A DNA stretch of 64,000 nucleotides from contig CAMVAI010000001.1 of NCBI GenBank assembly GCA_947165435.1, positions 1 to 64,000 of the forward strand, read 5' to 3'. This DNA comes from an uncultured Prevotella sp. GTDB taxonomy: Bacteria > Bacteroidota > Bacteroidia > Bacteroidales > Bacteroidaceae. Each line of letters begins with the position of its first letter. The first letter of the stretch is position 1. Position numbers and translations under genes: made by a program. This document shows positions 54,791 through 63,467 of this stretch, in pieces. The notes under the pieces are model-generated. The model did no database searches. It worked only from the letters and a program-made list of their open reading frames with translations, and was not told the DNA's origin.

Positions 54791-55772
54791 CGGGAGCCCC
54801 CACCAAGGCGGTGACCGAGTTGACGGGCAGCGCCCCCTCAAAACCCGGCATGCGGGCAATGAAATTGCACAGCAGGGCCAAGACGGCGCCGCAAAGGGCC
54901 GTGGTGGGCATCAAGATGCGGTGGTCGCTGGTTCGGAAGATGGCTCGTGCCAGATGGGGCACCGCCAGACCGACGAACATGATGGGGCCGCAGTAGGCTG
55001 TCACGATAGCCACCAACACGCCCGACGAGACGATGACCAGCATGCGGCTGCGGCGGATGTTCAGCCCCAGGTTGGCGGCATAGTGGTCGCCAAGCAGCAG
55101 CAGGTTCATGGTTTTCGCCAGCAGGCAGCTCAGCGGAATGAGCACGGCCATGACGACCACGAACAGCACCATCTCATCGCCGCTTACCCGAGAGAACGAC
55201 CCTAACCCCCACACCACGAAGGCTTTGACATCTTCTTCGGGTGACAGGAACTTCAGCACACCGATGATGGCATTGGCCAGATAGCCTATCATGACGCCAA
55301 TGATTAGCAGCGTGACATTGCCCTTCACCCGCTGGCCTATCCATACGATGAGCAGCAGCACGGCCAGGGCGCCCACAATGGCTGCCACCGACATGGCTGC
55401 GTCGCCCAAATAGCCCAGTCGCGATAGAGCCACACCGCCGATTCGGCCCGACAGCAGCACGACAAAGGCCACACCGAGTGCCGACCCGTTGCTGATGCCT
55501 AATACCGACGGACCGGCCAGCGGATTGTGGAAGACGGTCTGCATCTGCAGTCCGCTGACGGCCAGTCCTGCTCCGGCGGCTATGGCGGTCAGCACCTGGG
55601 GCAGGCGCGACTTCCAGATGATGTTCTGCCAGATCTCGTTCACCTCCTCGCCGGCCAGTATGCGGCAGATGTCAGCGACGGGTATGACTACCGAGCCGAT
55701 GAGCAGGTTGACAATCGTCAGCACGGCGATGGAAACCAGCAGCGTCAGTGTCAGGGGTAGCGTATGCTTCAT
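54747..55772 (-). CDS. btuC: FecCD-family ABC permease, probable corrinoid transporter BtuC
   Basis: This 341-residue polytopic inner-membrane protein has the FecCD/BtuC hallmarks: RLPQVLTAIAAGAGLAVSGLQMQ, NPLAGPSVLGISNGSALGVAF, GSFSRVSGDEM and GPIMFVGLAVPHLARAIFRTSDHR. Its start overlaps the binding-protein gene by 4 bp. Placement in the cobalamin locus suggests corrinoid import, though FecCD permeases also carry haem and siderophores. The expected ATPase BtuD does not follow, since the gene runs into the convergent cbiJD. Confidence 0.85.
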   Translation of the reverse strand: MKHTLPLTLTLLVSIAVLTIVNLLIGSVVIPVADICRILAGEEVNEIWQNIIWKSRLPQVLTAIAAGAGLAVSGLQMQTVFHNPLAGPSVLGISNGSALGVAFVVLLSGRIGGVALSRLGYLGDAAMSVAAIVGALAVLLLIVWIGQRVKGNVTLLIIGVMIGYLANAIIGVLKFLSPEEDVKAFVVWGLGSFSRVSGDEMVLFVVVMAVLIPLSCLLAKTMNLLLLGDHYAANLGLNIRRSRMLVIVSSGVLVAIVTAYCGPIMFVGLAVPHLARAIFRTSDHRILMPTTALCGAVLALLCNFIARMPGFEGALPVNSVTALVGAPVIASVLFRRRQSAE

Positions 55773-56902
55773 TGCAGCAGTCTGTAGAACGTGGGCTGAT
55801 AGTCGGCTTCTACCAGTTCAGGATGGAAAATGGCCACTAAGTCCTTCAGCAGCACGTCGGGCTGCACGGGCGAAATCTCGTAGTAGGGAGTTTGCTTCAT
55901 GTTGCAGTAAATGACCTTCCGCTCTTTGAAAGCCTTGAACAACTCGTTGCGGGGTTCGCTGCTCTTCAGCGCGTCGTACGAGAAGTCGCCGGGATAGCTG
56001 TTCAGTATGCGCCAGTAGTCGGCATGGGCTGCCAAGGCATACATCTTCTCAAACTCCAGGTTCTCGCCGGCCGTCTCGTCGTCGTTGACCACGTAGTCGG
56101 CGCCGGCGTCACGGAAAATCTGTGCCAGATAGTTGCGCCCGCCCACAGCGTGCCAGGTGCCGTAGTGCATCTCGCCGCTTGTCACCGTGGGGCGATTACC
56201 GACATGCTGCGTCTTGGCCTTCAGCTCGTTGTAGCGCTGCTCGATGCCGGCGAACACCCGGCAGGCCTCTCTCTCCTTGCCGATGAACATGCCCACCAGC
56301 TTGACCCATTCGGCCTGGCCCAACGGGTCGAGTTCCTTGTAGCCCAAGTGGGGCACCAGGGTGATGCCTGTCTCGCGAATGGCATCGTAGCCGCCGCGCT
56401 TGAAGGGCGATATGAAGATGACATCGGGATTGGCGGCCAGCACCATTTCCGTGTCGAAGTTGCCCTCCATGCCAATCTTCACTATGCGGCCGTCCTTTAC
56501 CCGCTGCAGAATGTCCTTGTTGAAAAGATTCTTCGTGCCCGTCAGGCCCTTGACGATGTCGTGGGCATCAAGGGCCGTGAAGTTCGACAGCTGAAGGGCG
56601 GTCATACAGATGGTGCTCCGAATGGGCACTACCACCTTCGTATAGCCTTCTGGAGCAGTAGCGTCTTGTTGGGATACCAGCGCAAAGTGGTAGTCGTCGC
56701 CTATGTCAACGAGCCTGACGCCCGCACTGTCTTTCACTTGGTATCCCTTGGCATACCGTGGGGCCGCCAGGCTGTCGGCCGTTTCAGCGTCGCTTGCTGC
56801 CTTGCTCTTTTTTGGCTGGCACGATGTCAACGGGAGTAGTGCCATACATGCCATGCAAGCAACAAAAAGTCGTTTCGTGATGGGTTTGATGTTAACAGTC
56901 AT
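55769..56902 (-). CDS. btuF: Periplasmic binding lipoprotein of the BtuF/FecB class
   Basis: This 377-residue lipoprotein (signal LFVACMACMALLPLTSCQ) has a cluster-A binding-protein fold: IGMEGNFDTEMVLAANPDVIFISPFK, YLAQIFRDAGADYVV, ILNSYPGDFSYDALKSSEPRNELFKAF, LKDLVAIFHPEL. It delivers its ligand to the BtuC permease with which it is translationally coupled. The neighbourhood favours cobalamin, but haem or an iron complex cannot be excluded. The start is preceded by a 75-bp gap with a short tandem repeat. Confidence 0.82.
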   Translation of the reverse strand: MTVNIKPITKRLFVACMACMALLPLTSCQPKKSKAASDAETADSLAAPRYAKGYQVKDSAGVRLVDIGDDYHFALVSQQDATAPEGYTKVVVPIRSTICMTALQLSNFTALDAHDIVKGLTGTKNLFNKDILQRVKDGRIVKIGMEGNFDTEMVLAANPDVIFISPFKRGGYDAIRETGITLVPHLGYKELDPLGQAEWVKLVGMFIGKEREACRVFAGIEQRYNELKAKTQHVGNRPTVTSGEMHYGTWHAVGGRNYLAQIFRDAGADYVVNDDETAGENLEFEKMYALAAHADYWRILNSYPGDFSYDALKSSEPRNELFKAFKERKVIYCNMKQTPYYEISPVQPDVLLKDLVAIFHPELVEADYQPTFYRLLQ

Positions 56903-56914
56903 ATTAAATTAATG

Positions 56915-56956
56915 TGTGTCTGATGTTTTGAATATGTGCGTCTGATGTTTTGAATG
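56915..56956. repeat. 21-bp-type tandem repeat before the binding-protein gene
   Basis: TGTGTCTGATGTTTTGAATA is followed immediately by TGTGCGTCTGATGTTTTGAATG. The two imperfect units fill most of the gap between the SpoIIE gene and the binding-protein gene. No riboswitch motif was seen here. Confidence 0.75.
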
Positions 56957-56977
56957 TTTCCTTTGTCCCCGGGAGTG

Positions 56978-58873
56978 CTAATCAACGGGTATCACGCGAA
57001 TGCACAGCATCGTCAGGTCGTCGTTGGCTTCGGCACCGTTGCGGTGGTGCTCCACCTCGGCGGTCATGCGGTCTATGAGCTGGCGCGCCGTGTCGTTGGG
57101 GTAGCAGCGCAGGATGTCTTGCAGACGGTCGTCGCCAAACTGCTGCTGTTCTTGGTTCTCGGCCTCGTTCAGCCCGTCGGTATAGACGAACAGCCGGTGG
57201 CCACGGATGTCAGTCATCTCTTCGCCGACATACTGTAGGTCGGGGAAGATGCCGATGGGGGCGTTGGTCTCCATCTGCATAAATTCGCTGTCGAGCAGGG
57301 GAGGATTGTGACCGGCATTGCAGAACGAGAGGTGGCCGGTGGCGAGATCGACCAGCCCGAGGAAGAAGGTGACGAACATGCCGCTCTTGTTGTCGTCGCC
57401 GGAGAGGGCCTGGTTCATGCGCGTGCAGATGTCGGCAGGCTGCATGCCCTGGCTGGCCATGGTCTGGAAGAGGCGGGTGGCCTGTGCCATGAAGAGCGAC
57501 GCGGGCACGCCCTTGCCCGACACGTCGCCCACGGCGAAATAGAGCTTGCCGTCGCGCAGCAGGTAGCCGTAGAGGTCGCCGCCCACGGCGCGTGCCGGTG
57601 TCATGGCGGCATACATGTCCAAGCCCTCGCAATGCGGGAACTGGTTGGGCACCATCGACATCTGTATGTCGCGGGCGATGCGCAGCTCCGACTCGATGCG
57701 CTCCTTGGCCGTGGTGGTCTCTTCTAATTGTTCGTAGGCTTCAACCAGTTTTGCGTGGGCCTGCTTCAGCTTCTTGCCGGCGATGTAGCGGAAAATGTTG
57801 AACACCAGCAGGCCGCAGATGACGATGAGCGCCACGATGACCGCCCACCAGAAATGGCTCTTCTGCTCGTGGATGCGCAGCTCGTCCATCTGGTATTGTG
57901 CGTCCATCTCGCTCAGCTGGCGGCGCAGCTGGCTGATGTTGGCCGTGTTGCGGCGGTCCATCATCCGGCTCAGCGTGTCGTAGGCCTCGTCGCTACGCCC
58001 CAGTCGGCGCAATATTTCGGAGCGCAGCAGGTTCAGCCCCCATTGCAGGCCGGCGTTGTGACTGCCGTGCAGCTGTCGCTCCATGTCGGCGGTGGCTGCC
58101 AGGGCACCGTGGTAGTCGCCCGTGGCCAGACGGTATTCGGCGATGGCGCGGTAGGCTTCATAGACGGAGTGCTCGGTGCCCGAGGCCAGCTTCTGCTCGA
58201 TGGTGCCGATGATGGGGGCGGCCTGTCGGGGCTTGCCGCGGTGTATCAGCATCAGGGCCTCGGTGTTCTGCAGCTGGTCGGTCAGCAGTTTGCAGACCTG
58301 CGGCGACTGCTTGTCGAGGTTCAGCCGCCGGGCTATTCGCTTGGACTCGTCGATGATGCGCTGCTGTTCATCGTAGTTGCCGGTCAGTTCGAGCATGTAG
58401 GCATAGATGTAATAGAAGGTGAGCACGTCGCGGTTCTCCTTCTTCAGGCGGCGCATGGTGTCGATGCTCTGGCGCAGTTGGCGCACGGCCTCCTGGTGGT
58501 CGCCGATGTAGCCGTATATCCAGCCCGTCTGGGCCTGCACCATGGCGCGCCCGTAGGCATGGTAGTGGTCGGTGGCGAAGCGGTACAGCTGCTGGCACTC
58601 GCGCAGGCAGGCGCTGGGATTGTTGTCGAGCATGAGGCGCATCTGTATGGCCAGGCTGGCCACGTAGTAGTAGTGCTCCCACTGGCGGTTGTCGGCCAGC
58701 AGGCGCAGGGCCTCGGCCTTGTGCGTGAGCACGCTGTCGGTCTTTTGCTCGTAGCCCCAGTGGGCAAACTGCTCGTAGATAGAGTCTCCTTGCTCGTGGC
58801 TGGCGGCTTGTGCCGTGAGGGGCATCAGCATGATGACGGCCAGTATGGTCAATATCTTTCTGAGTGTCAGCAT
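56978..58873 (-). CDS. TPR-transmembrane-SpoIIE serine phosphatase
   Basis: This 631-residue protein has a signal peptide (about 1-24) and a long helical periplasmic region of TPR-like repeats (YIGDHQEAVRQLRQSIDTMRRL, LATGDYHGALAATADMERQL) to about 325. A transmembrane helix follows (FWWAVIVALIVICGLLVFNIF), then a coiled coil and a cytoplasmic PP2C/SpoIIE domain. Metal-site motifs are RAVGGDLYGYLL, VGDVSGKGVPASLF, VYTDGLNEAEN and ANDDLTMLCI. It probably dephosphorylates an anti-anti-sigma factor in response to a periplasmic signal sensed by the TPR region. It lies 40 bp after the arabinanase gene and may be co-transcribed with the arabinan locus. Its phosphatase domain is related to that at 7909-9078. 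Confidence 0.9.
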   Translation of the reverse strand: MLTLRKILTILAVIMLMPLTAQAASHEQGDSIYEQFAHWGYEQKTDSVLTHKAEALRLLADNRQWEHYYYVASLAIQMRLMLDNNPSACLRECQQLYRFATDHYHAYGRAMVQAQTGWIYGYIGDHQEAVRQLRQSIDTMRRLKKENRDVLTFYYIYAYMLELTGNYDEQQRIIDESKRIARRLNLDKQSPQVCKLLTDQLQNTEALMLIHRGKPRQAAPIIGTIEQKLASGTEHSVYEAYRAIAEYRLATGDYHGALAATADMERQLHGSHNAGLQWGLNLLRSEILRRLGRSDEAYDTLSRMMDRRNTANISQLRRQLSEMDAQYQMDELRIHEQKSHFWWAVIVALIVICGLLVFNIFRYIAGKKLKQAHAKLVEAYEQLEETTTAKERIESELRIARDIQMSMVPNQFPHCEGLDMYAAMTPARAVGGDLYGYLLRDGKLYFAVGDVSGKGVPASLFMAQATRLFQTMASQGMQPADICTRMNQALSGDDNKSGMFVTFFLGLVDLATGHLSFCNAGHNPPLLDSEFMQMETNAPIGIFPDLQYVGEEMTDIRGHRLFVYTDGLNEAENQEQQQFGDDRLQDILRCYPNDTARQLIDRMTAEVEHHRNGAEANDDLTMLCIRVIPVD

Positions 58874-58913
58874 ATCGTGTTAATAGCGTTGAGACCACCC
58901 TTCGGCAGTCGTG

Positions 58914-59933
58914 TTAATCGAGTTCGGGCCACCCGTCGGGGGTCCAGCGGATGGGGCGTTGTATGAGGATGGACGCTCCGTTGTGGGCGGTGCTGTAGCC
59001 GTGGCAGATGAAGATGTCCTGCCCGTCAATATGGTAGGCGGCACAGTGGCCGGCGGCTTCGTAGTTGGTCTTGTCGCCCTCAAGGAAGATGGTGCCGCCA
59101 CCCTTGAGCATGTCTTTGCCGTTGCGGTCGAGATAGGGGCCTGCTACGTGGCGGCTGCGCCCTACGGCCACGCGGTAGTTGCTTTTCGGTCCGCGGCAGC
59201 AGTAGTCCCACGACACGAAGAGGTAGTAGTAGCCGTCGTGGCGGAACACGAAGGGCGCCTCGATGGCGTTGCGCCCGGCATATTTCGAGGTGGGGTTGGG
59301 GGCCATGGTCTTGCAGGCAGGGTCGTAGCGGCGGGCGATGGTGCGGGGCCGCTCGCCAGGGGCGATGTGCATGGTGGTGTCCAGCCGGGCTATCTGTATG
59401 CCGTCCCAGAACGAGCCCCACAGCATCCACGGCTGGTCGTTGTCGTCGATGACGAAGCAGGGGTCGATGGCGTTCCAGTTGTCGCGCTTGGCGCGTGACG
59501 CCACGATGCAGCCCTCGTCGCTCCATACGGCGTTGCGCAGCGAGCCGGTGCTGAGCAGTCCGATAGCTGATGTGTTCTTGCCGAACGTGGAGCAGCTGTA
59601 GGCCAGCCACCAGCGGTTGTGCCACCGGATGACGTCGGGGGCCCACACATGGTTGGTGAAGCCCGGCACGGAGTCGGTGGCCCAGCGGGGGATGACGGTC
59701 ATCAGCGGCTGTCGGCTGACGGTCCACATCTTGCGGTCGCGCGATGTCAGGTGCTGCAGACCGTGGCCGGTGGCAAAGAGGTGGTATGTGCTGTCTTCGT
59801 AGGCCATCACGGGGTCGTGAACCATGGGCGTCTCGGTCTGGAAGTTGCGCCATGAGCGGCGCTGCGGTTGCTGGCCCTGTGCAGCGAGCGTGACCGTCAG
59901 CAGGACGGTCAGGGCGATGAGGCTTTTCTTCAT
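58914..59933 (-). CDS. GH43 arabinan endo-1,5-alpha-L-arabinosidase-type enzyme, secreted
   Basis: This 339-residue five-bladed-propeller glycosidase has a signal peptide. The GH43 acidic residues are in PMVHDPVMAY (base Asp), NWNAIDPCF (pKa modulator Asp) and NAIEAPFVF (acid Glu), with NHVWAPDV and YYLFVSWDYCC typical of endo-arabinanases. It would cut the alpha-1,5-arabinan backbone or its oligomers, probably in the periplasm. It is downstream of a strong hairpin and upstream of the SpoIIE phosphatase gene. Confidence 0.92.
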   Translation of the reverse strand: MKKSLIALTVLLTVTLAAQGQQPQRRSWRNFQTETPMVHDPVMAYEDSTYHLFATGHGLQHLTSRDRKMWTVSRQPLMTVIPRWATDSVPGFTNHVWAPDVIRWHNRWWLAYSCSTFGKNTSAIGLLSTGSLRNAVWSDEGCIVASRAKRDNWNAIDPCFVIDDNDQPWMLWGSFWDGIQIARLDTTMHIAPGERPRTIARRYDPACKTMAPNPTSKYAGRNAIEAPFVFRHDGYYYLFVSWDYCCRGPKSNYRVAVGRSRHVAGPYLDRNGKDMLKGGGTIFLEGDKTNYEAAGHCAAYHIDGQDIFICHGYSTAHNGASILIQRPIRWTPDGWPELD

Positions 59934-59962
59934 GTTCGGGTGTAGATTCTTTTTAAAAGAGG

Positions 59963-60021
59963 GCTACCTGCCTGACCTGTCCCGGCGGCATGCTCCGTGT
60001 ATGACAGGTCGGACAGGTAGC
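59963..60021 (-). terminator. Long hairpin after the duplicated-domain protein gene
   Basis: GCTACCTGCCTGACCTGTC and GACAGGTCGGACAGGTAGC form a 19-bp stem with two mismatches and a 21-nt loop. On the minus strand it is followed by CCTCTTTT. It lies 36 bp beyond the stop at 60057 and before the GH43 start, so it probably ends or attenuates transcription, or protects the upstream mRNA. Confidence 0.7.
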
Positions 60022-60056
60022 ATCTCTTATTGGGTTTTGCTATTTTGTAGCGTGGC

Positions 60057-61352
60057 TTACTTCACCAGCATCTTCTTGCCGTTCTCGATGACCACTCCCT
60101 TGTAGGCAGCATCTACCTGCTGTCCGGCCAGGTTGTAGCGCACACTGGCGGCGGCACCGTTGGCAACCTTCACGGTCTGGATGGCGGTGGTAGTAGTGTC
60201 GATAATCTCGGTGCCCTTGATAATGAGGTGGCCGCCTTCGACAGTTAGAAAAGCACTGATGTTCTCTGCTACAGCGGGCGTGAAGTTAGCCTGCTTCTTG
60301 ACGAAGGTCATCTCGTAAGGGGTTGCACCGTCAGCGGCGGGAGTAACGGTGGCCTTGGCGACAATCTGATTGTTGTCTTTGTCGTTGCTCACTTCCAGTA
60401 GCACGTTGGCCCCGTCCATATCATTCTTGAAGGTGTCCCAGTTGTAGTTGCTCGCCAGTGTGAAGTTTTCCGTGCCCCAGAAGTTGGCATTGCTCGGGTC
60501 GTTCCATGTGTTCTTGCCGTCGCCCCAGGCGTAGTTGTCGGAGCGCAGCACGAAGTATTCGTAGTAGCCGTCGCCGTTGCGTGCTGCATCGGTAGTGGCT
60601 ACCAGAATCCAGTTGTGGTAATTCTCTTTCTTGTCGCTGTAGTTGGTGAACTCAATCTTCAGCGTCTTGCCGGCAGGTATCTTGTAGTAGTCGGAGAAAG
60701 CCGTCCACCAGGCGGTGGTGTTGTCCTCCAGGCCTACCAATCCTTCAACGGTGGGCTCAGCGGGGATTTCGGTATCGGTGATGGCGGTGGCGTCGTTGTC
60801 GATGACCAGGTGGCCGAGCTCAGTGGTCAGGAAGGCACGGATGTTCTGATTGCCGTCGCCGCAGTTAATGACAAACTCCTCGTAGTAGGTTGCCGAGCTG
60901 CTGGTGGTAATGTCGGCATGGATGGTCACCACAGCTTTCTTGCGCTCAATGGTCATCTCTACCGTCGAAGCGTCCATGTCGTTCTTGAAGGTTTCCCAGT
61001 TGTAATTGCTGGTAAGTGACGTGAACCAGTCGTGCGACGAGTCGGGGCCGGTATTCAGCGCGTACTGCCAAGCATAGTTGTCGGCACGCAGTGCGACATA
61101 CTCCGAGTAGCCGTCGGCACCACGGTTGGCATCGGTGGTGACCACGGCCACCCAGTTGTGCCAGTTTTCTGCTTTGCCAGTGTAGTTTGTAAACTTCAGT
61201 TTCAGTGTTTTGTTCGGAGCCAGCGTGTAGTAGTCAGAGAATGCCGCCCAGAACGTGGAGGTGTTGTCTTCTGCTCCTACAGTGGTCGTTCCGGCCACGG
61301 CGGCAGCACTGCTCAGCATGGCGGCCGCAATAAGCGTAAAGATTTTTTTCAT
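60057..61352 (-). CDS. Secreted protein with two tandem copies of an unrecognised domain and a Prevotella-type C-terminal tail
   Basis: The protein has 431 residues starting at MKKIFTLIAAAMLSSAAAVAG (61352); the ORF-track start 21 codons upstream lacks a signal peptide. After the signal, two domains of about 165 residues share most motifs: AFSDYYxL, KTLKxxFTNY, ENxHNWxxVxTTDAxR, GYxEYxxLRxDNYAW and SNYNWxTFKNDMD. The C-terminus (YNLAGQQVDAAYKGVVIENGKKMLVK) matches a tail common on secreted Prevotella proteins. No catalytic motif is visible. The many aromatic residues and the place between two arabinanases suggest a carbohydrate-binding protein. It is not a lipoprotein. The domain family is unknown to me. 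Confidence 0.75.
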   Translation of the reverse strand: MKKIFTLIAAAMLSSAAAVAGTTTVGAEDNTSTFWAAFSDYYTLAPNKTLKLKFTNYTGKAENWHNWVAVVTTDANRGADGYSEYVALRADNYAWQYALNTGPDSSHDWFTSLTSNYNWETFKNDMDASTVEMTIERKKAVVTIHADITTSSSATYYEEFVINCGDGNQNIRAFLTTELGHLVIDNDATAITDTEIPAEPTVEGLVGLEDNTTAWWTAFSDYYKIPAGKTLKIEFTNYSDKKENYHNWILVATTDAARNGDGYYEYFVLRSDNYAWGDGKNTWNDPSNANFWGTENFTLASNYNWDTFKNDMDGANVLLEVSNDKDNNQIVAKATVTPAADGATPYEMTFVKKQANFTPAVAENISAFLTVEGGHLIIKGTEIIDTTTTAIQTVKVANGAAASVRYNLAGQQVDAAYKGVVIENGKKMLVK

Positions 61353-61412
61353 AATGTGTAATGTTAGTTCGTTAATAATGAGAATAATTCGTGAAATTCG
61401 TGGTTGTAAAAG

Positions 61413-61454
61413 CATCCGTCAGGAGAGGCCATTGTTGCCTCCCCCTGACGGATG
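61413..61454 (-). terminator. Hairpin between the GH43 lipoprotein gene and the duplicated-domain gene
   Basis: CATCCGTCAGG and CCTGACGGATG form an 11-bp stem, with a GAGGC/GCCTC inner stem, followed on the minus strand by CTTTTAC. It lies 7 bp after the GH43 stop. It could terminate or attenuate transcription within the locus. Confidence 0.7.
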
Positions 61455-61461
61455 AAATGGT

Positions 61462-63411
61462 TTAGCGTTTCTTGCCCCAGTAGGTCTTGATGCCGTTGAT
61501 GCCGGCATAGACCAGGGTGTGGCGGCGCGGCGAAGCCTCCCAGTCGCACTCACGCGATACCTTCAGCTTGACATTACTCCCGTTGATAGTCATCGTCAGC
61601 GTGTTATTTTTCGGGTCAAAACTCCATTTTTCTTCTTTACTGGTGCCTATGCTACCATCAGCATTGAGTACCTTGTCGCTCGACGACTTCTGGTTGCCTT
61701 GGCTGTAGCCCAGGTCGATGTGCTCCCAGACGCCGATGATGTCGTCGGCAGTAATCTCAGCCTGCGGTACGGCGGCATAGCGCTCGGGCATGACGAGGGG
61801 CCATCCGTTGTCGTCCCACACGATGCGGCGCACACCGCCCAGCATGACGGCGTTCGATGCGTTGCCGGGATAGTTGCCGGGGAAGCGCTGCTGCGAGCAG
61901 TAGTACCAGTTGCCGTTGCCGTCTTCCCATACGGCGCAGTGGGAGATACCTACCCAGCCGTAGTCGCCATAGAACTTGTAGGGGTGGGTGACGATGGGGA
62001 AGGCATTGGCACCGTTGGTGACGTTGGCTCCGTCGATGCCGGAGTACGGGCCGTCAACGCGGGTGGAGCGTACCACGCGGGTGTTGTACGGAATGTCCAG
62101 ACCGTCGTAGGCCATGAACAAATAGTAGTAGCCGTCGTGATAGACAATCTCCGGACCCTCGGAACCCTGCCAGCGTGCCCATGTTCCAGAGGCCACGCGG
62201 GTGTTGATGCGCTTGCCGTAGCCGTTGGCTTCCAGCTCGGTGGCGTTAGCTGCCCAGGGCTTGCCTAAGGGCTGCAGCGTCTTACCCGTTTCGGGGTTGA
62301 GTTGTACGATAGCAAAGCCACTGTGCCAAGAGCCGTAGGCCAGCCAGTGTTCGCCCTCGGGGGTGATGATGAACGTCGGGTCGATGGCGTTGTAGCGGAA
62401 GTAGGCAGAGCCGTAGTCGCCGTCAATCTTGGAGCGGTTCCAGTTGGTGCCACGGTCGGAGGCAGAGCAGATGACCATGCCCTTGTCTTCCCACTGGCCG
62501 GAGGCGGGGTCGGCGGTCTCCATCATGCCGATGAAGGCACGCTCGGTCCATGAGCCGTCGAAGTTGGCGGCATCGCGGCTTGACTTACCGGTCTTGATGA
62601 AGTTGTCGAGTCCGATGGCGTAGTACATGCGGTACAGGCCGTTGCGCACCTTGCGGGCGCACGGTGCCCAGTAGAGGTACTGCGGGTCGGTGATGGCGGG
62701 CAGTCCTAACTCAGCGCGGTAGGCGTTGGCCTGCTCCAGCACCCATGCCGGGGTCTCCATCATGCAGCTCGGCGCACCGAGGTACTCCCAGTCGATGAGG
62801 TTCTTCGAGCGGCGGCCGTGGAAGTGGCCCTTGCCGGCACCCATGCTGGCATTGCCGTAGGAAGCGTCGGTCTGGTACATGTAGTAGTAGCCGTCTTCAG
62901 CCAGGAATACCGTCGGGTCGTGAACGTTGGCCAGGTTCCACTGGTCGCGGTAGTTCCATCCGGAGATGCTGCGATAGTCGTCAGCATAGGTGGGAGCCTT
63001 CCACTCGTCCAGCTCGTCCAGTCCGCTGCGGGCCTTGGTGGTAAACGAGATCTCGTTGGCTGAATAGAGTGTCTGTGCCTCGGTCATGGCGTAAGCACGG
63101 GCATAATAGGTGGTGGCGGGAGCCAGACCGGTCAGACTCAGCGTGAAGTCGTTGCCGGTGGCCATGGCGTCGTGGTCGTTGATGGTGGGCATGCTGTGCG
63201 TGGCATAGCAGATACCCTTGCGGAAGATGCCGCCGCCGCTCACCGATGCCGAAACGCTGACGGAACTGGAGGTGATGTTGGTGATGGTGACCGTGGGGGC
63301 GATGACGACGGGTGTGCCGTCGCCTGCCGATGTGTTGGTCACGTCGTCGCTACAGGCCGTCATCAGCAGGCCTGCAACACCGGCGAAGAGAATATGAAAT
63401 AGTTTCTTCAT
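61462..63411 (-). CDS. GH43 endo-alpha-1,5-L-arabinanase lipoprotein with Ig-like N-terminal domain
   Basis: This 649-residue lipoprotein (signal ending LLMTACSDD) would be displayed at the cell surface. An Ig/FN3-like domain occupies about 35-135 (VTITNITSSSVSVSASV ... YARAYAMTEAQTLYSANEISFTT). The GH43 propeller follows, with acidic residues in NVHDPTVFL, YNAIDPTFII and GSEGPEIVYHDGYY and the arabinanase-like SHCAVWEDG. A C-terminal beta domain of the extracellular arabinanase type ends the protein. Its counterpart in Bacteroides arabinan loci makes the first cuts outside the cell. It follows the SusD gene by 56 bp. Confidence 0.92.
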   Translation of the reverse strand: MKKLFHILFAGVAGLLMTACSDDVTNTSAGDGTPVVIAPTVTITNITSSSVSVSASVSGGGIFRKGICYATHSMPTINDHDAMATGNDFTLSLTGLAPATTYYARAYAMTEAQTLYSANEISFTTKARSGLDELDEWKAPTYADDYRSISGWNYRDQWNLANVHDPTVFLAEDGYYYMYQTDASYGNASMGAGKGHFHGRRSKNLIDWEYLGAPSCMMETPAWVLEQANAYRAELGLPAITDPQYLYWAPCARKVRNGLYRMYYAIGLDNFIKTGKSSRDAANFDGSWTERAFIGMMETADPASGQWEDKGMVICSASDRGTNWNRSKIDGDYGSAYFRYNAIDPTFIITPEGEHWLAYGSWHSGFAIVQLNPETGKTLQPLGKPWAANATELEANGYGKRINTRVASGTWARWQGSEGPEIVYHDGYYYLFMAYDGLDIPYNTRVVRSTRVDGPYSGIDGANVTNGANAFPIVTHPYKFYGDYGWVGISHCAVWEDGNGNWYYCSQQRFPGNYPGNASNAVMLGGVRRIVWDDNGWPLVMPERYAAVPQAEITADDIIGVWEHIDLGYSQGNQKSSSDKVLNADGSIGTSKEEKWSFDPKNNTLTMTINGSNVKLKVSRECDWEASPRRHTLVYAGINGIKTYWGKKR

Positions 63412-63467
63412 TATCTTGATGTTTGATGGTTCGTATGTGTGTGTACTAACTCATAGTATGTACGTGT

